Assembly: GCA_016745075.1 (NCBI GenBank)
Contig: JADGDD010000001.1
Span: 1,241,125-1,305,124 of the forward strand
Length of the DNA stretch: 64,000 bases
Source of the DNA: Planctomycetota bacterium
GTDB taxonomy: Bacteria; Planctomycetota; UBA11346
Reading direction: 5' to 3'
Shown: in pieces, positions 9,390 to 17,279 of the stretch
Numbering within the stretch: the first letter of the stretch is position 1
Layout of the letters: each line of letters starts with the position of its first letter
Notes under the pieces: model-generated
What the model was told of the DNA's origin: nothing
Databases searched by the model: none
What the model saw: only the letters and a program-made list of their open reading frames with translations
Program-made: the position numbers and the translations under genes

Positions 9390-10709
9390 TTATTCTGCTG
9401 TTACCCATATACGGTCAACATGCATCAGTGTTTTTTCTTTATTGTGAACATATAAATGTGTACAGCGTAAATTACTCCAGCGTTCAAGACATTGTGCATA
9501 GGTCATACTTCCACGTAAGTGAATAGGTTTATTGATAAACGATTGGCTTAATGGAAGGCTTACTGTTTGCCACTTATCAGACGATGGTTCAGTAAGCGGT
9601 GCATGGAGTAACAAAGTAAAATCGTCCTCATTATTTTTATCTGCATCTGTACCAACTCCTAAGTTCAAGAGAATTTGAGAACAATGTTCCGCACGTAGCG
9701 TTATGTGAAAAACAAGATTTGGTGATAAGGTAAATGTGTCATTCCAACGAGCTGGCCATAAATACCCCGCACTCTGTCCATCTTCATTATGGCCATCACT
9801 GCCGTCTGCCTGAAAAACATTATTGGAACCATCAGGAGCTGGTTGGGCAACAACCTGCCCCCCTTTCCATATTTCATCGCTACTTGGATGAGAAAAATCT
9901 TCACTCCAAATAATAGACCCGCTCAAATCTTTGAGCGTGGAGAATCCATGGTGACGCGCTGTTCCTATACGATCAACACTGCCGCTTTCTCCAGCGTTCA
10001 AAGTTATATTTTCTAAACGAACAGTTCCATGCTCCACCTCTACAGCGCACTGATTTTTTGTGACTTCCATGAAAAACCGCGTGCCAACCACCGTAACAGT
10101 ACCGTGTGGTGTACGAATAAGAAAAGGCGCATCGGGGGCATGTGGTTTAATATCTGCACTCAGTGCGCCTGAGAGTACCTCTGGATATTCATTCATTGTG
10201 AGAACTCCAGCATCAGCAAGCGTAAGCACACTACCATCTATACATTGTATACGTGCGTGACCGCCAGTGTGTACCGTTATAGTATCACCCGCTTGAATAT
10301 CTTGGTTGAGAACAGTTTGATTATTTCGAGTGAGTGTCCATCCATCACCATCCAATTGAGCCACTGATCTTGGAATGAGAGCCAACAGTGATAGCCCTAT
10401 GCCCACAAGAAGAAGTGCAGCTATGAGCCAGCCCTGCCATACCCAAGAATGCCGCTTGGGAAGGTCTTTCATAATGGAAGCATGCAAATCCACAGCAGTA
10501 TTATGCTCAATACTCTGTAACACCGAACGGATAATATTATCTCTGCGCGTACCATCTTCTGACACAAGATGGAGCAGTTTATCTAGCTCTTCCTGTTCTC
10601 TTACAAGAGTTTGAGCTTCAATATCATCTATGAGCGCATTTTCTACTAGTAAACGTTCGCTCAATGACAGTTCATCATTACAATAAGCAGCAAGTTGATG
10701 AGCATCCAT
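9390..10709 (-). CDS. FecR-type anti-sigma factor with extracellular beta-sandwich domain
   Basis: 439 residues from ATG 10709, chosen because GGGGGTG lies 4 nt upstream and the ATG overlaps the sigma-factor stop by one base (TAATG). Residues ~1-80 form the cytoplasmic sigma-binding part (MDAHQLAAYCNDELS). A single transmembrane helix (WLIAALLLVGIGLSLLALIP) follows, then a FecR domain with TPHGTVTVVGTRFFMEV and NAGESGSVD. The last ~170 residues form a jelly-roll or CBM-like domain beginning IIWSEDFSHP. In characterised relatives the FecR protein relays an outside signal to its ECF partner. The C-terminal domain suggests polymer or carbohydrate sensing, which is inference. Confidence 0.88.
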   Translation of the reverse strand: MDAHQLAAYCNDELSLSERLLVENALIDDIEAQTLVREQEELDKLLHLVSEDGTRRDNIIRSVLQSIEHNTAVDLHASIMKDLPKRHSWVWQGWLIAALLLVGIGLSLLALIPRSVAQLDGDGWTLTRNNQTVLNQDIQAGDTITVHTGGHARIQCIDGSVLTLADAGVLTMNEYPEVLSGALSADIKPHAPDAPFLIRTPHGTVTVVGTRFFMEVTKNQCAVEVEHGTVRLENITLNAGESGSVDRIGTARHHGFSTLKDLSGSIIWSEDFSHPSSDEIWKGGQVVAQPAPDGSNNVFQADGSDGHNEDGQSAGYLWPARWNDTFTLSPNLVFHITLRAEHCSQILLNLGVGTDADKNNEDDFTLLLHAPLTEPSSDKWQTVSLPLSQSFINKPIHLRGSMTYAQCLERWSNLRCTHLYVHNKEKTLMHVDRIWVTAE

Positions 10710-11269
10710 TAAACACCCCCTGCTTTCTGCATACACTTTTTTAATTGCTTACGTAAACGAAAAAGAGTGGTATTCACCCAAGCAACACTCTGTTGTGTCT
10801 TCTCTGATATCTCAATGGCAGAATGAGCTAAACGATACTTCAGGTCTATTATGCTTTTCATACGGTCGGAGAGTCCCTCCATGCAAGTCTGTAAAGTATT
10901 CAGCTCCCATATTGTTGTTTCGTCAGGCCCTTCTTCCTCTGCCTGAAAAATTTCTGCCCGCTGGTGGCTATAATGAATACTGTATTTTGCTTTGTTTTTG
11001 AATTGACGGGCAGTAATTAAGGTATGTTTACGTAATAAATTACTAGCAATAGCTTTAAGCCACGCTATGAAACTTCCACCAGAAAAATCATCAATATGTT
11101 GCCATGCAAACACAAATGTATCATGAGCAATTTCGTCTACCATTTCTGGATCTCGGCAACGCAATGTTATATATCCACGCAAACCATCCATATGATGCTT
11201 AAGTAATTCTTCAAAAGCTTGTCGGTCTCCCGATTGAACCTTTTTGATAGATAAAGAGTCTTTCATCAT
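10709..11269 (-). CDS. ECF sigma-70 family sigma factor
   Basis: About 186 residues. Region 2 holds DPEMVDEIAHDTFVFAWQHI and FIAWLKAIASNLLRKH; region 4 holds LSDRMKSIIDLKYRLAHSAIEISEKTQQSVAWVNTTLFRLRKQL. It resembles the Rhodopirellula/Verrucomicrobium ECF subgroup that travels with FecR-like membrane partners. Two consecutive ATGs (11269 and 11266) follow a consensus TATAAT by 3 and 6 nt, so the message is probably leaderless. An in-frame TTG at 11302 would fall in the -35 box and is rejected. The stop overlaps the ATG of the FecR-type gene, giving a coupled sigma/anti-sigma pair. Confidence 0.9.
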   Translation of the reverse strand: MMKDSLSIKKVQSGDRQAFEELLKHHMDGLRGYITLRCRDPEMVDEIAHDTFVFAWQHIDDFSGGSFIAWLKAIASNLLRKHTLITARQFKNKAKYSIHYSHQRAEIFQAEEEGPDETTIWELNTLQTCMEGLSDRMKSIIDLKYRLAHSAIEISEKTQQSVAWVNTTLFRLRKQLKKCMQKAGGV

Positions 11270-11302
11270 AGAATTATAACACGAGAACCAACTATATGAC
11301 AA
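11270..11302 (-). promoter_or_regulatory. Sigma-70-type promoter of the ECF sigma gene, probably leaderless
   Basis: Reading the minus strand, TTGTCA (11302-11297) is followed by 18 nt and a perfect TATAAT (11278-11273). The first ATG comes 3 nt later and the second 6 nt later. A normal start point 6-7 nt after the -10 box falls on or at the second ATG, leaving no room for a ribosome-binding site. Confidence 0.6.
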
Positions 11303-11348
11303 CCTTTTTAAGGGCCTCTATCTACCATAAAATATCTTTACTTTTTTT

Positions 11349-11368
11349 GGGGGGTATAAATACCCCCC
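11349..11368. repeat. Palindrome with GGGGGGTAT/ATACCCCCC arms
   Basis: Two 9-base arms are separated by AA, giving a striking run of six G and six C in an AT-rich spacer. Neither strand has a T-run after it, so it is not an ordinary terminator. It lies about 80 bp upstream of the predicted start point of the ECF sigma gene, where an operator would fit. Confidence 0.5.
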
Positions 11369-11455
11369 ATGATACTCACTCAAGTTAATAGGCCCTATAC
11401 GAAGTGAATGCTTTTATGTTCTTCCTTTCCAAGTAAGGTCACTCCTTATAATGAG

Positions 11456-11530
11456 CCATTCGCCAATGCCAAGTTCGTCGAAATGAAAAAGTTTGTCGTC
11501 ACCAGTATTGTGGAAAAAACTTTCGATGAA
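11456..11530 (-). pseudogene. Remnant of the C-terminal end of a nitrite/sulfite reductase
   Basis: Read on the minus strand, these 25 codons end in GDDKLFHFDELGIGEW. They match the C-terminus of the intact reductase encoded at 12938-14689 (GDDEKLFSLEELGAGEC) at about 13 of 25 positions, with one residue missing. Four codons further upstream in the frame is a TAG stop (11545-11543), and no longer open frame exists. The orientation is the same as the intact gene, about 1.4 kb beyond its 3' end. This fits a decayed tandem copy or the scar of a rearrangement. Confidence 0.7.
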
Positions 11531-11779
11531 GTTGGAGATTGACTATGCAATAGGTCTTCGCTCTCAACCTACAGCTACAACAAAACTACTACTCATACAA
11601 TGCATTTATGGCCTGATTATCATGCACAATATTAACAACTCAAAATTCTAATGCTCTATTCCATAAAAGTATTTGCATTTGTATGGTTTGTAATAGCGTG
11701 GGAACCCTGTTAACATAAACGAGCTGAATCGAGAGGGACTTTGTTCGGAGATCAGTTCCATAGAATAAAAGGAGTTATT

Positions 11780-12061
11780 ATGGGTAATTTAATATGGGGC
11801 GGGATCATGCTTATCGGAGGATTATCCGGTTCATTTGCGCTTCGAGGAACAAATAGCACAGTAGGACTTGCTGTGATCGGTGGCATATTCTGTCTTATTG
11901 GAATTTTTCAGTTGATGAATGGCGGTGGAAAAGAGAAAAACACACGAAGGCCCAGTCGTGGGTCGCGCACAAAAAAAACCACCCGAAAAATTCCTCGCAA
12001 AGCAAGTGTAAGACCTGAGGAAGATACCGAAGAGCACAATCCTAGAAGAATCGACGACTAA
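11780..12061 (+). CDS. Small membrane protein with basic tail, unknown function
   Basis: 93 residues from ATG 11780, chosen because AAAGGAG lies 6 nt upstream; an in-frame ATG at 11741 lacks one. Two predicted transmembrane helices (about residues 3-20 and 28-46, glycine-rich) are followed by a highly basic tail rich in Lys, Arg, Ser and Thr (RRPSRGSRTKKTTRKIPRK), then an acidic end. The basic tail could bind nucleic acid or anionic lipid, but this is only inference. No family is recognised. A TerB-like gene on the same strand begins 84 nt downstream. Confidence 0.6.
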   Translation: MGNLIWGGIMLIGGLSGSFALRGTNSTVGLAVIGGIFCLIGIFQLMNGGGKEKNTRRPSRGSRTKKTTRKIPRKASVRPEEDTEEHNPRRIDD

Positions 12062-12145
12062 CTCGATTAAAATAGAGCAGTAAGCCCTACCTATTAACAA
12101 AAAACCTAAACCTGTAACAAGAATAATTCTGGAAAGCAGTAAAAC

Positions 12146-12844
12146 ATGGCCCGCCGAGAAAAAAATGAACCCGTTTCATATCCATGCCCTCATTGTAATA
12201 TAAATGCACTGGAGGCCACAGCGTCTACTCCATACGTACGAGGATATGTGATTTTTTTTGAATACGGCTCAAAAAACCACATTGGCTGCACTTCATGCGT
12301 ACGGAAAAACGTCATGAAAGAAATCGGACTTTCCTTCCTTATTGGCTGGTTTAGCCCTAAATCATTATTGATCAACCCTTTGCTTATTGTTTTTAATACA
12401 ATGAAATTGCCTTTTATTAAGGTCAATCACCAAAAGGTGCGAACGACTCTGCGGAAAGCAAATATTCCATTAAATAGAGAAGATGAGGTTGATGTCACAA
12501 GCCTAGGCTATTGCTTAGCTGCTCGCATGATTATGGCAGATGGAAAAGTGGAAGAAGAAGAGATAGAAGCCGCGGCACGTATAGGAAAAAATATCTTCGC
12601 AAATTTCAATATGAGAAATTTCACGAAAACAATGGAACAGGCTAAAGACCTTCCTTCAGCTCAAAATGTAGCCAATATCCTAAAAGACACCCTTAATGAC
12701 GAGGGCAAACAACTCATCTGCTCATACCTCCTAGCAATTGCGGCCTCGGATGGTCACATTGATCAAAAGGAAGAAGAACTTCTCGTAACAATTGCTCACA
12801 ACATGAATTTTGACCTAGAACTCCTCAAAAAGGAGTTCGCATAA
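12146..12844 (+). CDS. Zinc-ribbon plus TerB-like domain protein
   Basis: 232 residues. The N-terminus has two CxxC pairs (CPHC at ~14-17 and CTSC at ~50-53) that could form a zinc ribbon. A hydrophobic segment follows (IGLSFLIGWFSPKSLLINPLLIVF). The C-terminal ~120 residues match the TerB/DjlA-N fold, with two duplicated acidic helix-loop motifs, MIMADGKVEEEEIEAAARIG and IAASDGHIDQKEEELL. TerB-like domains are known from tellurite-resistance and co-chaperone proteins and bind metal; no ter operon is nearby, so no such role is claimed. A bidirectional terminator follows. Confidence 0.7.
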   Translation: MARREKNEPVSYPCPHCNINALEATASTPYVRGYVIFFEYGSKNHIGCTSCVRKNVMKEIGLSFLIGWFSPKSLLINPLLIVFNTMKLPFIKVNHQKVRTTLRKANIPLNREDEVDVTSLGYCLAARMIMADGKVEEEEIEAAARIGKNIFANFNMRNFTKTMEQAKDLPSAQNVANILKDTLNDEGKQLICSYLLAIAASDGHIDQKEEELLVTIAHNMNFDLELLKKEFA

Positions 12845-12890
12845 ATCCTTCTTTCCCAAAACTGAATGTACCAAGTCAGCTATTTATGAA

Positions 12891-12919
12891 AAAAGCCACC
12901 GGTATGAGCGGTGGCTTTT
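12891..12919. terminator. Bidirectional rho-independent terminator
   Basis: The arm AAAAGCCACCG (12891-12901) pairs with CGGTGGCTTTT (12909-12919) around a 7-nt loop. T-runs flank it when read from either strand. It lies between the convergent TerB-like (+) and sulfite reductase (-) genes and can serve both. Confidence 0.9.
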
Positions 12920-12937
12920 TGTTCTCTTTTTTTCTAC

Positions 12938-14689
12938 TTAGCTCATGCATTCGCCTGCGCCGAGTTCTTCGAGACTGAAGAGCTTCTCATCGTCGCCTAT
13001 GTCGTAGAAATGTTCTTCGGTAAGATCGCCTTCAGCAAGTTGGAAAATTGGCTCAAGGCGTTCGCGCAGTGCTTTACGGTGTGCGCGTGCCGCTGCTTTA
13101 TCTTCGATTGCTGCACCAGCAAGCTCACGGAGCCATGCAGTGAACGGTTGGCCATTTCCTTCGGCTTCATACCACCGCACGATTTCGGTGATAGTATCAA
13201 CAACTTTACGTGCTGGAATACGAGCAACCATAGTCGCGTGATGGATACCACCAGCAATGCTGCTGTCGTCTCCACCTATAAGCAAGACGTAATGCGGAAT
13301 AAGCTTGTCGCCAATTTTAGCAGCAGCGCCATGGAGGCCAATGTTACCAATGTGGTGGTGACCGCAGCTATTTGGACAACCGCTTATTTTAATGCGGGCT
13401 CCCATAACTTCATCTAGTTTAGACAAACCTTGTAGTTTTTCACCAAGTTCAGTAGCCATGTTTTTCGATTGAGTAATACCCAACTGACAAGTTGCTGCTC
13501 CTGGGCATGAAAGCACGTCTGTGATGTGGTTTGCTTTTTCTGCGTAACCAAGAGTAACAAGCTCTGCATAGAGTGCTGAAAGATCTTCAATGGCAACTTT
13601 ACGGAAATACAAGTTTTGGTCAACGCTCACTGCCGCGTCATTGTTGCTGTATTTTTCTGACAAGTCAGCGAATATGCGCAGGTCTGCGGCAGGAATATCA
13701 CCCTTATGTATGCGTATAGCAACACAAGCAAAATCAGCTTCACGATGGGTTGTTACACCCCATTTGCGCCATTCGCCTTCTGCACCATCAACACTTGGAA
13801 TTTCTGTTGGTGCTGCTGGAGCAGCAAAGGTATCTGGCAAAGCAGAACCAGTAACGCCTTCGCCACGTACTTCAGCAAGTTTGTCTTCGAAGAGTTTGCG
13901 AAAACCGTCATCGCCGTGATCGCGCAAGACAAATTTTAAACGGGCTTTTGCACGGTTATCACGGTTACCAAATTCATGGTGTACACGTAAGACCGCTTCG
14001 CACACAGGAATCAAGTCTTCTTTTGGCAAACAATCATACAGTTTAATTGGTGCCTGTGGAGATGAACCCAATGCACCGGCCGCTACTACGCGGAAACCTT
14101 GTACACCGTTTTCTTCAACCGCGCAGACGCCAACGTCTTGGATGTGGTTAAATGCTTGATAATCTGAAAGAGATGCTGTGAAAGCAATTTTGAATTTACG
14201 TGGCAAGGTTGAAGAACGTGGGCCACGTAAGAAATAGGTGAACGCTTCTTTGGCATACGGCTGAACATCAAATGGTTCATCAGATAAGGTGCCTGACAAT
14301 GGTGAACAGACAACACCGCGCACTGCGTTACCACAAGCTTCACGTGTGGTCATGCCAGCATCTTCAAGTTCGTCCATCATCTCAGGAGTTTTGTCAAGAT
14401 TGACCCAGTGAAATTGAATGGCCTGACGGGTGGTGATGTGACTAATACCGTTTGCATATTTTTCTGAGGTATCAGCTAAGACACGCATTTGGTTACCAGA
14501 GGCACGACCAACATTAAGCTTAATACGAGCCATTTGGTTACGGCCACCTTGGCGCATGCCGTAGATACCATGAACAAGACGTAAAGGCTTGAATTCTGAA
14601 TCTTCGTCCATGTCACCTTTATTCATCAGATCAAGGCTGTTGCTATAGTGTTTGAGGTCGTCTTGAACGCTCGGTTTGGCTGCCATCAT
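12938..14689 (-). CDS. Ferredoxin-dependent nitrite/sulfite reductase (siroheme, 4Fe-4S)
   Basis: About 583 residues, with two ferredoxin-like half domains and the siroheme/4Fe-4S ligand set C-x5-C-x36-C-x3-C (CPGAATC and GCPNSC). It catalyses the six-electron reduction of sulfite to sulfide or nitrite to ammonia. Sequence alone does not settle which, but the neighbouring sulfur carrier and cysteine desulfurase favour sulfite. AAGGAG lies 3 nt before ATG 14689 and 6 nt before ATG 14686; either may be used, while the ATG at 14707 precedes the RBS and is rejected. It is transcribed divergently from the ThiS/MoaD-like gene. Confidence 0.9.
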   Translation of the reverse strand: MMAAKPSVQDDLKHYSNSLDLMNKGDMDEDSEFKPLRLVHGIYGMRQGGRNQMARIKLNVGRASGNQMRVLADTSEKYANGISHITTRQAIQFHWVNLDKTPEMMDELEDAGMTTREACGNAVRGVVCSPLSGTLSDEPFDVQPYAKEAFTYFLRGPRSSTLPRKFKIAFTASLSDYQAFNHIQDVGVCAVEENGVQGFRVVAAGALGSSPQAPIKLYDCLPKEDLIPVCEAVLRVHHEFGNRDNRAKARLKFVLRDHGDDGFRKLFEDKLAEVRGEGVTGSALPDTFAAPAAPTEIPSVDGAEGEWRKWGVTTHREADFACVAIRIHKGDIPAADLRIFADLSEKYSNNDAAVSVDQNLYFRKVAIEDLSALYAELVTLGYAEKANHITDVLSCPGAATCQLGITQSKNMATELGEKLQGLSKLDEVMGARIKISGCPNSCGHHHIGNIGLHGAAAKIGDKLIPHYVLLIGGDDSSIAGGIHHATMVARIPARKVVDTITEIVRWYEAEGNGQPFTAWLRELAGAAIEDKAAARAHRKALRERLEPIFQLAEGDLTEEHFYDIGDDEKLFSLEELGAGECMS

Positions 14690-14883
14690 GGGCTCCTTCT
14701 GTATCATTGCTGATGTATGTAGGCGCAGCCTAGGCTCTCACAAGCACTGGCTAGTCTTTATTAGCCCAGAATGGGGTATACGCTAAGCGTATGGCTCCAG
14801 AAACAGTCCCCCCTCTTGCCTGTACGCAAGAACCCTCTAAACCCATGCGCCTCAGAACACGCTACACACTACAGGAGCCACCC

Positions 14884-15162
14884 ATGGCCATCACTGTCCG
14901 TATCCCAACCGTCTTACGCAACCTCACTGGCGAAAAAGCCAAGGTCTCGATTGAAGCCGATACTATCGACAGCATGATCGCCTCTTTAGAGAGCACCTTT
15001 CCTGGTGTCAAAGAGCGTCTCTGCGATGAGAGCGGTAAACTACGCCGTTTCGTCAACGTCTTTGTTGGTGATGAAGACATTCGTTTTCTTGATGGCCAAG
15101 ACACGGCCCTCAATGATAACGATGAAGTAGACATTGTACCAGCCATTGCTGGCGGCTGTTAA
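14884..15162 (+). CDS. ThiS/MoaD-family sulfur carrier protein ending Gly-Gly-Cys
   Basis: 92 residues from ATG 14884, preceded by AGGAG. The beta-grasp pattern fits MoaD/ThiS: ITVRIPTVLRNLTGE, then FVNVFVGDEDIRFLDG and DEVDIVPAIAGGC. These carriers are activated as a C-terminal Gly-Gly thiocarboxylate. Here one extra Cys (C92) follows the Gly-Gly, so a protease would have to trim it, as known for QbsE and for HcyS of Wolinella. The divergent sulfite reductase could supply sulfide, so an HcyS-like role in homocysteine or cysteine synthesis is plausible but inferred. No JAMM protease or activating E1 is in the window. Confidence 0.82.
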   Translation: MAITVRIPTVLRNLTGEKAKVSIEADTIDSMIASLESTFPGVKERLCDESGKLRRFVNVFVGDEDIRFLDGQDTALNDNDEVDIVPAIAGGC

Positions 15163-15180
15163 GAACCTAAGCTCCTCAAC

Positions 15181-16155
15181 ATGAGCTTACTTACGACTTC
15201 TGCTTCTCAGCCTGTAGACCTTATTGCCGAGATCGATCGCCTTCGTACAGAGATGAATGCAACCATCCTAGCCCACTACTACCAAGTAGATGAGGTACAG
15301 GATGTTGCCGATTTTATTGGCGATAGTTTAGATCTTTCTCGCAGGGCTGCGGAAACTGATGCAGAAGTCATCGTTTTTTGTGGTGTTCATTTTATGGCTG
15401 AAACAGCAAAAATTCTGTCACCGCAGAAAACAGTATTACTCCCAGACCTCAACGCTGGCTGTAGCCTTGCTGATAGCGCCCCTGCGGATGAGTTTGCTGA
15501 ATTTGTTCAGCAGCATCCAGATCACACCGTCGTCAACTATGTCAATTCATCTGCTGCTGTAAAAGCGCTCACCGATTACTGTGTAACCTCGTCTAATGCC
15601 TTGCAGGTCATCAACAGTCTTCCCGCAGATAAACCTATTATCTTTGGCCCAGACCGCTTCCTTGGCGATTGGGTTATTCAAGAATCTGGTAGAGACATGC
15701 TGTTATGGCAGGGCTCCTGTGAAGTACATGAAATCTTTTCCGAGCAAGCCATCTGCGACATGCAACAGCAACACCCAGGCTGCGTAACCTTAGTCCACCC
15801 TGAATGTCCACGCCAAATTCGCGTGCATGCAGACGTTGTTGGCAGCACCAAAATATTACTCGCAGCCGTTGAAAATGGCGACCCAGAAGGCACGTATTTA
15901 GTCGTAACCGAGCCGGGCATTATTCATAAAATGCAGCAGGCCGCACCGAAGGCAACCTTCTTAATGGCTCCTGCTGAAGTCAGCGGCTCTGCCGAAGGCT
16001 CATGTATTTCTTGTAATACCTGTCCGCATATGCGCCTGAATACCTTAGAAAAACTCTATGCTTGTATGCGTGATCAAACCCCTGCCATAGAATTACCAGA
16101 AGATATTATTACCCGCGCGCGTTTGCCTATTGAACGCATGCTCGCGGTAGGGTAA
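15181..16155 (+). CDS. nadA: Quinolinate synthase NadA
   Basis: 324 residues, full length. It condenses iminoaspartate with dihydroxyacetone phosphate to quinolinate in NAD biosynthesis, using a 4Fe-4S cluster. Clear motifs are ILAHYYQ, DFIGDSLDLSR, VFCGVHFMAETAKIL, PDLNAGCSLAD, VHPEC and CISCNTCPHM; conserved cysteines for the cluster are present. The stop shares one base with the start of the cysteine desulfurase gene (TAATG at 16153-16157), so the desulfurase may supply sulfur to this cluster. nadB and nadC are not in the window. Confidence 0.95.
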   Translation: MSLLTTSASQPVDLIAEIDRLRTEMNATILAHYYQVDEVQDVADFIGDSLDLSRRAAETDAEVIVFCGVHFMAETAKILSPQKTVLLPDLNAGCSLADSAPADEFAEFVQQHPDHTVVNYVNSSAAVKALTDYCVTSSNALQVINSLPADKPIIFGPDRFLGDWVIQESGRDMLLWQGSCEVHEIFSEQAICDMQQQHPGCVTLVHPECPRQIRVHADVVGSTKILLAAVENGDPEGTYLVVTEPGIIHKMQQAAPKATFLMAPAEVSGSAEGSCISCNTCPHMRLNTLEKLYACMRDQTPAIELPEDIITRARLPIERMLAVG

Positions 16156-17279
16156 TGATTTACGCCGACTACAACGCTACCACGCCATGCTTGCCAAAAG
16201 TTGCAGCAATAATACAGCAGGTGTTGTGCACGGATTTTGGAAACCCATCTGCACGACATAGTCTACTGGGACGCACAGCACAAGCGCATATTGATACCGC
16301 ACGCGAACACATAACGACCAGCATTGGCGCTTTTACTGATGAAATTATTTTCACCAGCGGAGCCACCGAAGCTTGCAACCAAGCTATCTTCGGCTGCATG
16401 GAACGTCTACTTGGACAACGACCACACATGTGTTTTGCCGCTACCGAACACAGCGCTGTTCGCAAACCCATAGAACGCTGTCAACAGGCTGGAGCACAGG
16501 TCACGACTCTTCCCGTTTTACCAAATGGACTGATAGATACAGACCTACTCGCCACACAGGTCAATGAACAAACGGCGCTTGTTGCCATTATGCTCGCCAA
16601 TAACGAAACGGGCATTATTCAAGACCTACCCACCATTACAGAAATTGCTCATAAGCATGGCGCACTCGTATTCTGCGATTGCACCCAAGCACTTGGGAAA
16701 ATCCCTGTAGACCTGCATGAACTAGATTGTGACTTTGCTGCCTTCTCTGCTCATAAATGTTACGGACCAAAAGGCGTGGGCTGTTTATATAAAAAACGCG
16801 GCCTTGCCATTAACCCGCTTATTCATGGCGGCGGGCAAGAAGCAGGCCTGCGCAGCGGCACAGAAAACGTTGCGGGCATTGCTGGGTTTGGTGCCGCTGT
16901 AGCAGCCATTCAGACAAACTTCTCCCATCGCCACAGCCACCTGCTACAGCTTTCCACCCTACTTGAAACGCGTCTACAAGCAGCCTTACCAGATTTACGT
17001 ATTCATGGCGCAGACATTGCACGCATACCGGGCACCAGCATGCTCACGATTCCCGGTCTGCACCGTGGCTGGTTAAACCAACTCAAAAACATTGTCGCCT
17101 CGAATGGCTCTGCCTGTAGCTCTGGAACGGGTGAGCTCAGTTATGGGCTACAAGCCCTTGGGCTTTCCGAACAAGATGCGGCAAATTCTGTGCGCATTAG
17201 CCTTGGCATTCATAGTACCACAGAAGAGGTCGAACAGATTTCCGCAGCACTTATCACAGGAGCGGAAAAACTACGATGA
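16155..17279 (+). CDS. NifS/IscS-type cysteine desulfurase
   Basis: 374 residues, a class V aminotransferase-fold PLP enzyme. Signatures are DYNATTP at the N-terminus, FGNPSARHSL, SGATEACN, ATEHSAV, ANNETG, the PLP-lysine segment FSAHKCYGPKGVG and the catalytic-cysteine loop SACSSG, which has the short group-II/NifS-like form. It mobilises cysteine sulfur for Fe-S clusters or sulfur carriers. Coupling to nadA by TAATG suggests maturation of NadA, as with the nifS-like gene of Bacillus nad operons. The nearby ThiS-like gene is another possible recipient. Confidence 0.93.
   Translation: MIYADYNATTPCLPKVAAIIQQVLCTDFGNPSARHSLLGRTAQAHIDTAREHITTSIGAFTDEIIFTSGATEACNQAIFGCMERLLGQRPHMCFAATEHSAVRKPIERCQQAGAQVTTLPVLPNGLIDTDLLATQVNEQTALVAIMLANNETGIIQDLPTITEIAHKHGALVFCDCTQALGKIPVDLHELDCDFAAFSAHKCYGPKGVGCLYKKRGLAINPLIHGGGQEAGLRSGTENVAGIAGFGAAVAAIQTNFSHRHSHLLQLSTLLETRLQAALPDLRIHGADIARIPGTSMLTIPGLHRGWLNQLKNIVASNGSACSSGTGELSYGLQALGLSEQDAANSVRISLGIHSTTEEVEQISAALITGAEKLR

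Larger units (their letters stand above)
11270..11779. other. 510-bp intergenic region: promoter, G/C palindrome and sir remnant
   Basis: This is the longest gene-free stretch here. It holds the sigma-factor promoter at its left end, a 20-bp G/C-armed palindrome (11349-11368), and on the minus strand a 25-codon remnant of a sulfite-reductase C-terminus (11456-11530). A ribosome-binding site for the next plus-strand gene closes it. The rest (about 11545-11770) is AT-rich with no recognisable gene. Confidence 0.6.

Noticed and set aside
12146-12844. Tellurite-resistance function from the TerB-like domain
   Set aside because: No other ter genes are near, and TerB-like domains occur in unrelated contexts.
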